Assembly: GCA_020425885.1 (NCBI GenBank)
Contig: JAGQRA010000534.1
Span: 1-19,081, forward strand
Reading direction: 5' to 3'
DNA length: 19,081 nucleotides
Source: Planctomycetota bacterium
GTDB lineage: Bacteria; Planctomycetota; UBA1135; UBA2386
Part shown: positions 18,901 to 19,081 of the stretch, in pieces
Numbering within the stretch: the first letter of the stretch is position 1
Layout of the letters: each line of letters opens with the position of its first letter
Translations under genes and position numbers: made by a program
The notes under the pieces: generated by a model
Seen by the model: the letters and a program-made list of their open reading frames with translations, nothing else
The model's database searches: none
Told to the model about the DNA's origin: nothing

Positions 18901-19081
18901 CCGTGTCGGGCCCACCGAGGGCCACCTCGCGGATATGAGGCTCCTCGAGCGCGGTACGATGGCGTTCGAACACATCGACGTAGACGACATAGGTGCCGGC
19001 CGCGGTCGGAGCCGGCGTCGGCAGGTGCGGTTGGCCGCGGTAGCCGACGATGGTCTCGTTCTCGATCAGCACGCCGTCGAC
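15980..19081 (-). CDS. DUF6519-type multidomain protein, N terminus cut by window edge
   Basis: The frame is open to the right edge (the last codons read VDGVLIENE), so this is a partial gene. The apparent GTG start at 19072 is internal. The first ~330 visible residues match the DUF6519 family (YVVYVDVFERH, EEPHIREVALGGPDTATRTQTVWQVKLL, LFYVSGDGQE). Then follow a group-1 bacterial Ig-like domain (about 360-445), an unassigned part to ~640, an ASH/DUF1573-like beta sandwich (about 644-745: LSFGVVPTGTVVDLPLTIAN), a DUF4397-like domain (about 750-825: LQIVHMVASIRTISIEVDGT), another beta region, and a C-terminal helix-hairpin-helix (about 970-1030: VSGIGTTIGSRLGELGINSV). DUF6519 has no established function; a structural, possibly tail- or particle-associated role is conceivable but is my inference. 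Any signal peptide would be outside the window. Promoter and neighbours are not visible. Confidence 0.88.
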   Translation of the reverse strand, partial: VDGVLIENETIVGYRGQPHLPTPAPTAAGTYVVYVDVFERHRTALEEPHIREVALGGPDTATRTQTVWQVKLLDVSAEAGAGPSCASQFLAWNALTAAPTGRLAAQAEATVTADDPCIVTPGAGYRALENRLYRVEVHEGGARGDASLKWSRDNGTVVAAWLDEDAISATEKSVTVSTMGRDDVLRFVASGWVELTDDDHELQGRPGTLVRVLDAADGVLTLDLTTAIGTETALADYPTNPRVRRWDGVISGPADGVFTALEDGVEVALYDGDYRTGDYWLIPARTATGDVEWPTDAASVPDRLAPHGVRHHFCRLAVMEFVAGTGWSTPSDCRHLFPPVTELRSLFYVSGDGQEATPGPGGTGGVALDHALRVGVANGSAPVAGAAVRFRVVQGTGRVNGQFEITVSTGTDGTASVAWTLGDVGELHAVEATLRDAGGTSVHLPIVFTARYREGAEAVEDGVHVRRITAGALNFENDAPLAVDRLMDGFVIDCDRPIEADAVGRGKPVCFVTLYLPWPAQRDEISFWGVNGPIATQPIRLDDRVDAEENVIRWRPDPLTGDWLSRLFDALSRIPGFERESVLGYLTLKGDYVWDGTGERPLFVDGETFGRLRNDGRTDAVLPSGDGRRGGDLEVWFHLVRSEGQPEISTPPLLSFGVVPTGTVVDLPLTIANPGGAALLVSNVTIAPNVGVFRALFTPFEVPAGSERELTVRFSPDGVDSFDATLSITSNAGTSPTSVRLFGQAQRLVQRGGARLQIVHMVASIRTISIEVDGTVLVRQLTAGTGTPFFDIPVSTGRRSVVVAKNQDGATIATFTRGFAAGSAQILVLCGEDPPALVLLANVSERATTASRFVIRAYNAIPIPHTLTVENRAFELGPCSGEAIGLETTTVALRAVITGSTTRSLAFDLTGRGGRSLTIFMFRSTTVAGFAIDNLGERIVPVQGGSFGLSTGFAGTASGGGLRVGEELAANTSPVSTVSGIGTTIGSRLGELGINSVGALAAVDPTVLSEVLGISMTRSTNFVNEARRLAEPQ

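Overview
The window is GC-rich bacterial DNA, densely packed with nine protein genes and no RNA genes, insertion sequences or CRISPR arrays that I can see. The gene content points to a planctomycete (Planctomycetota), probably one of the marine or uncultivated high-GC lineages. The signs are membrane Ser/Thr kinases with FGE-sulfatase or TPR ectodomains, ECF-type sigma factors next to them, large secreted beta-rich proteins, and a prenyltransferase-fold (toroid) secreted protein. This assignment is an inference from gene content; no marker gene is present.

Layout. (1) 172-5634, plus strand: a secreted lamin-tail-domain protein whose stop codon overlaps the start of a kinase/FGE-domain receptor (TGATG), followed by a small ECF sigma factor. 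(2) 5663-10494, minus strand and convergent to the sigma gene: a secreted serine hydrolase of beta-lactamase/transpeptidase type with an N-terminal array of Trp-rich repeats, followed downstream by a right-handed beta-helix protein with a threefold internal repeat. (3) 10630-15958, plus strand and divergent from the hydrolase: a second membrane kinase, with TPR-type repeats, then a second ECF-like sigma factor, then a secreted toroid/discoidin-like protein that appears to have its own promoter. (4) 15980 to the right edge, minus strand: a long DUF6519-type protein whose N terminus is cut off by the window.

How the genes may work together. The window holds two kinase-to-sigma modules, each next to genes for exported proteins. 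The kinases have cytoplasmic catalytic domains, one membrane helix and an extracytoplasmic sensor-like part, so surface signals could be relayed to a partner sigma factor. That link is inferred from gene order only. Three otherwise unrelated exported proteins (LTD protein, beta-helix protein, serine hydrolase) end in the same kind of beta-rich module, with an exactly spaced [LI]-P-N-x5-G-x5-Q motif. This may be a lineage-specific C-terminal sorting or anchoring domain and is the most interesting unexplained signal here. The serine hydrolase with Trp-rich repeats and the DUF6519 protein with a C-terminal helix-hairpin-helix are the other notable items.

No stretch above 300 bases lacks a gene. 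The non-coding parts are 1-171, 5004-5076, 5635-5662, 8180-8349, 10495-10629, 13339-13387, 14030-14062 and 15959-15979.
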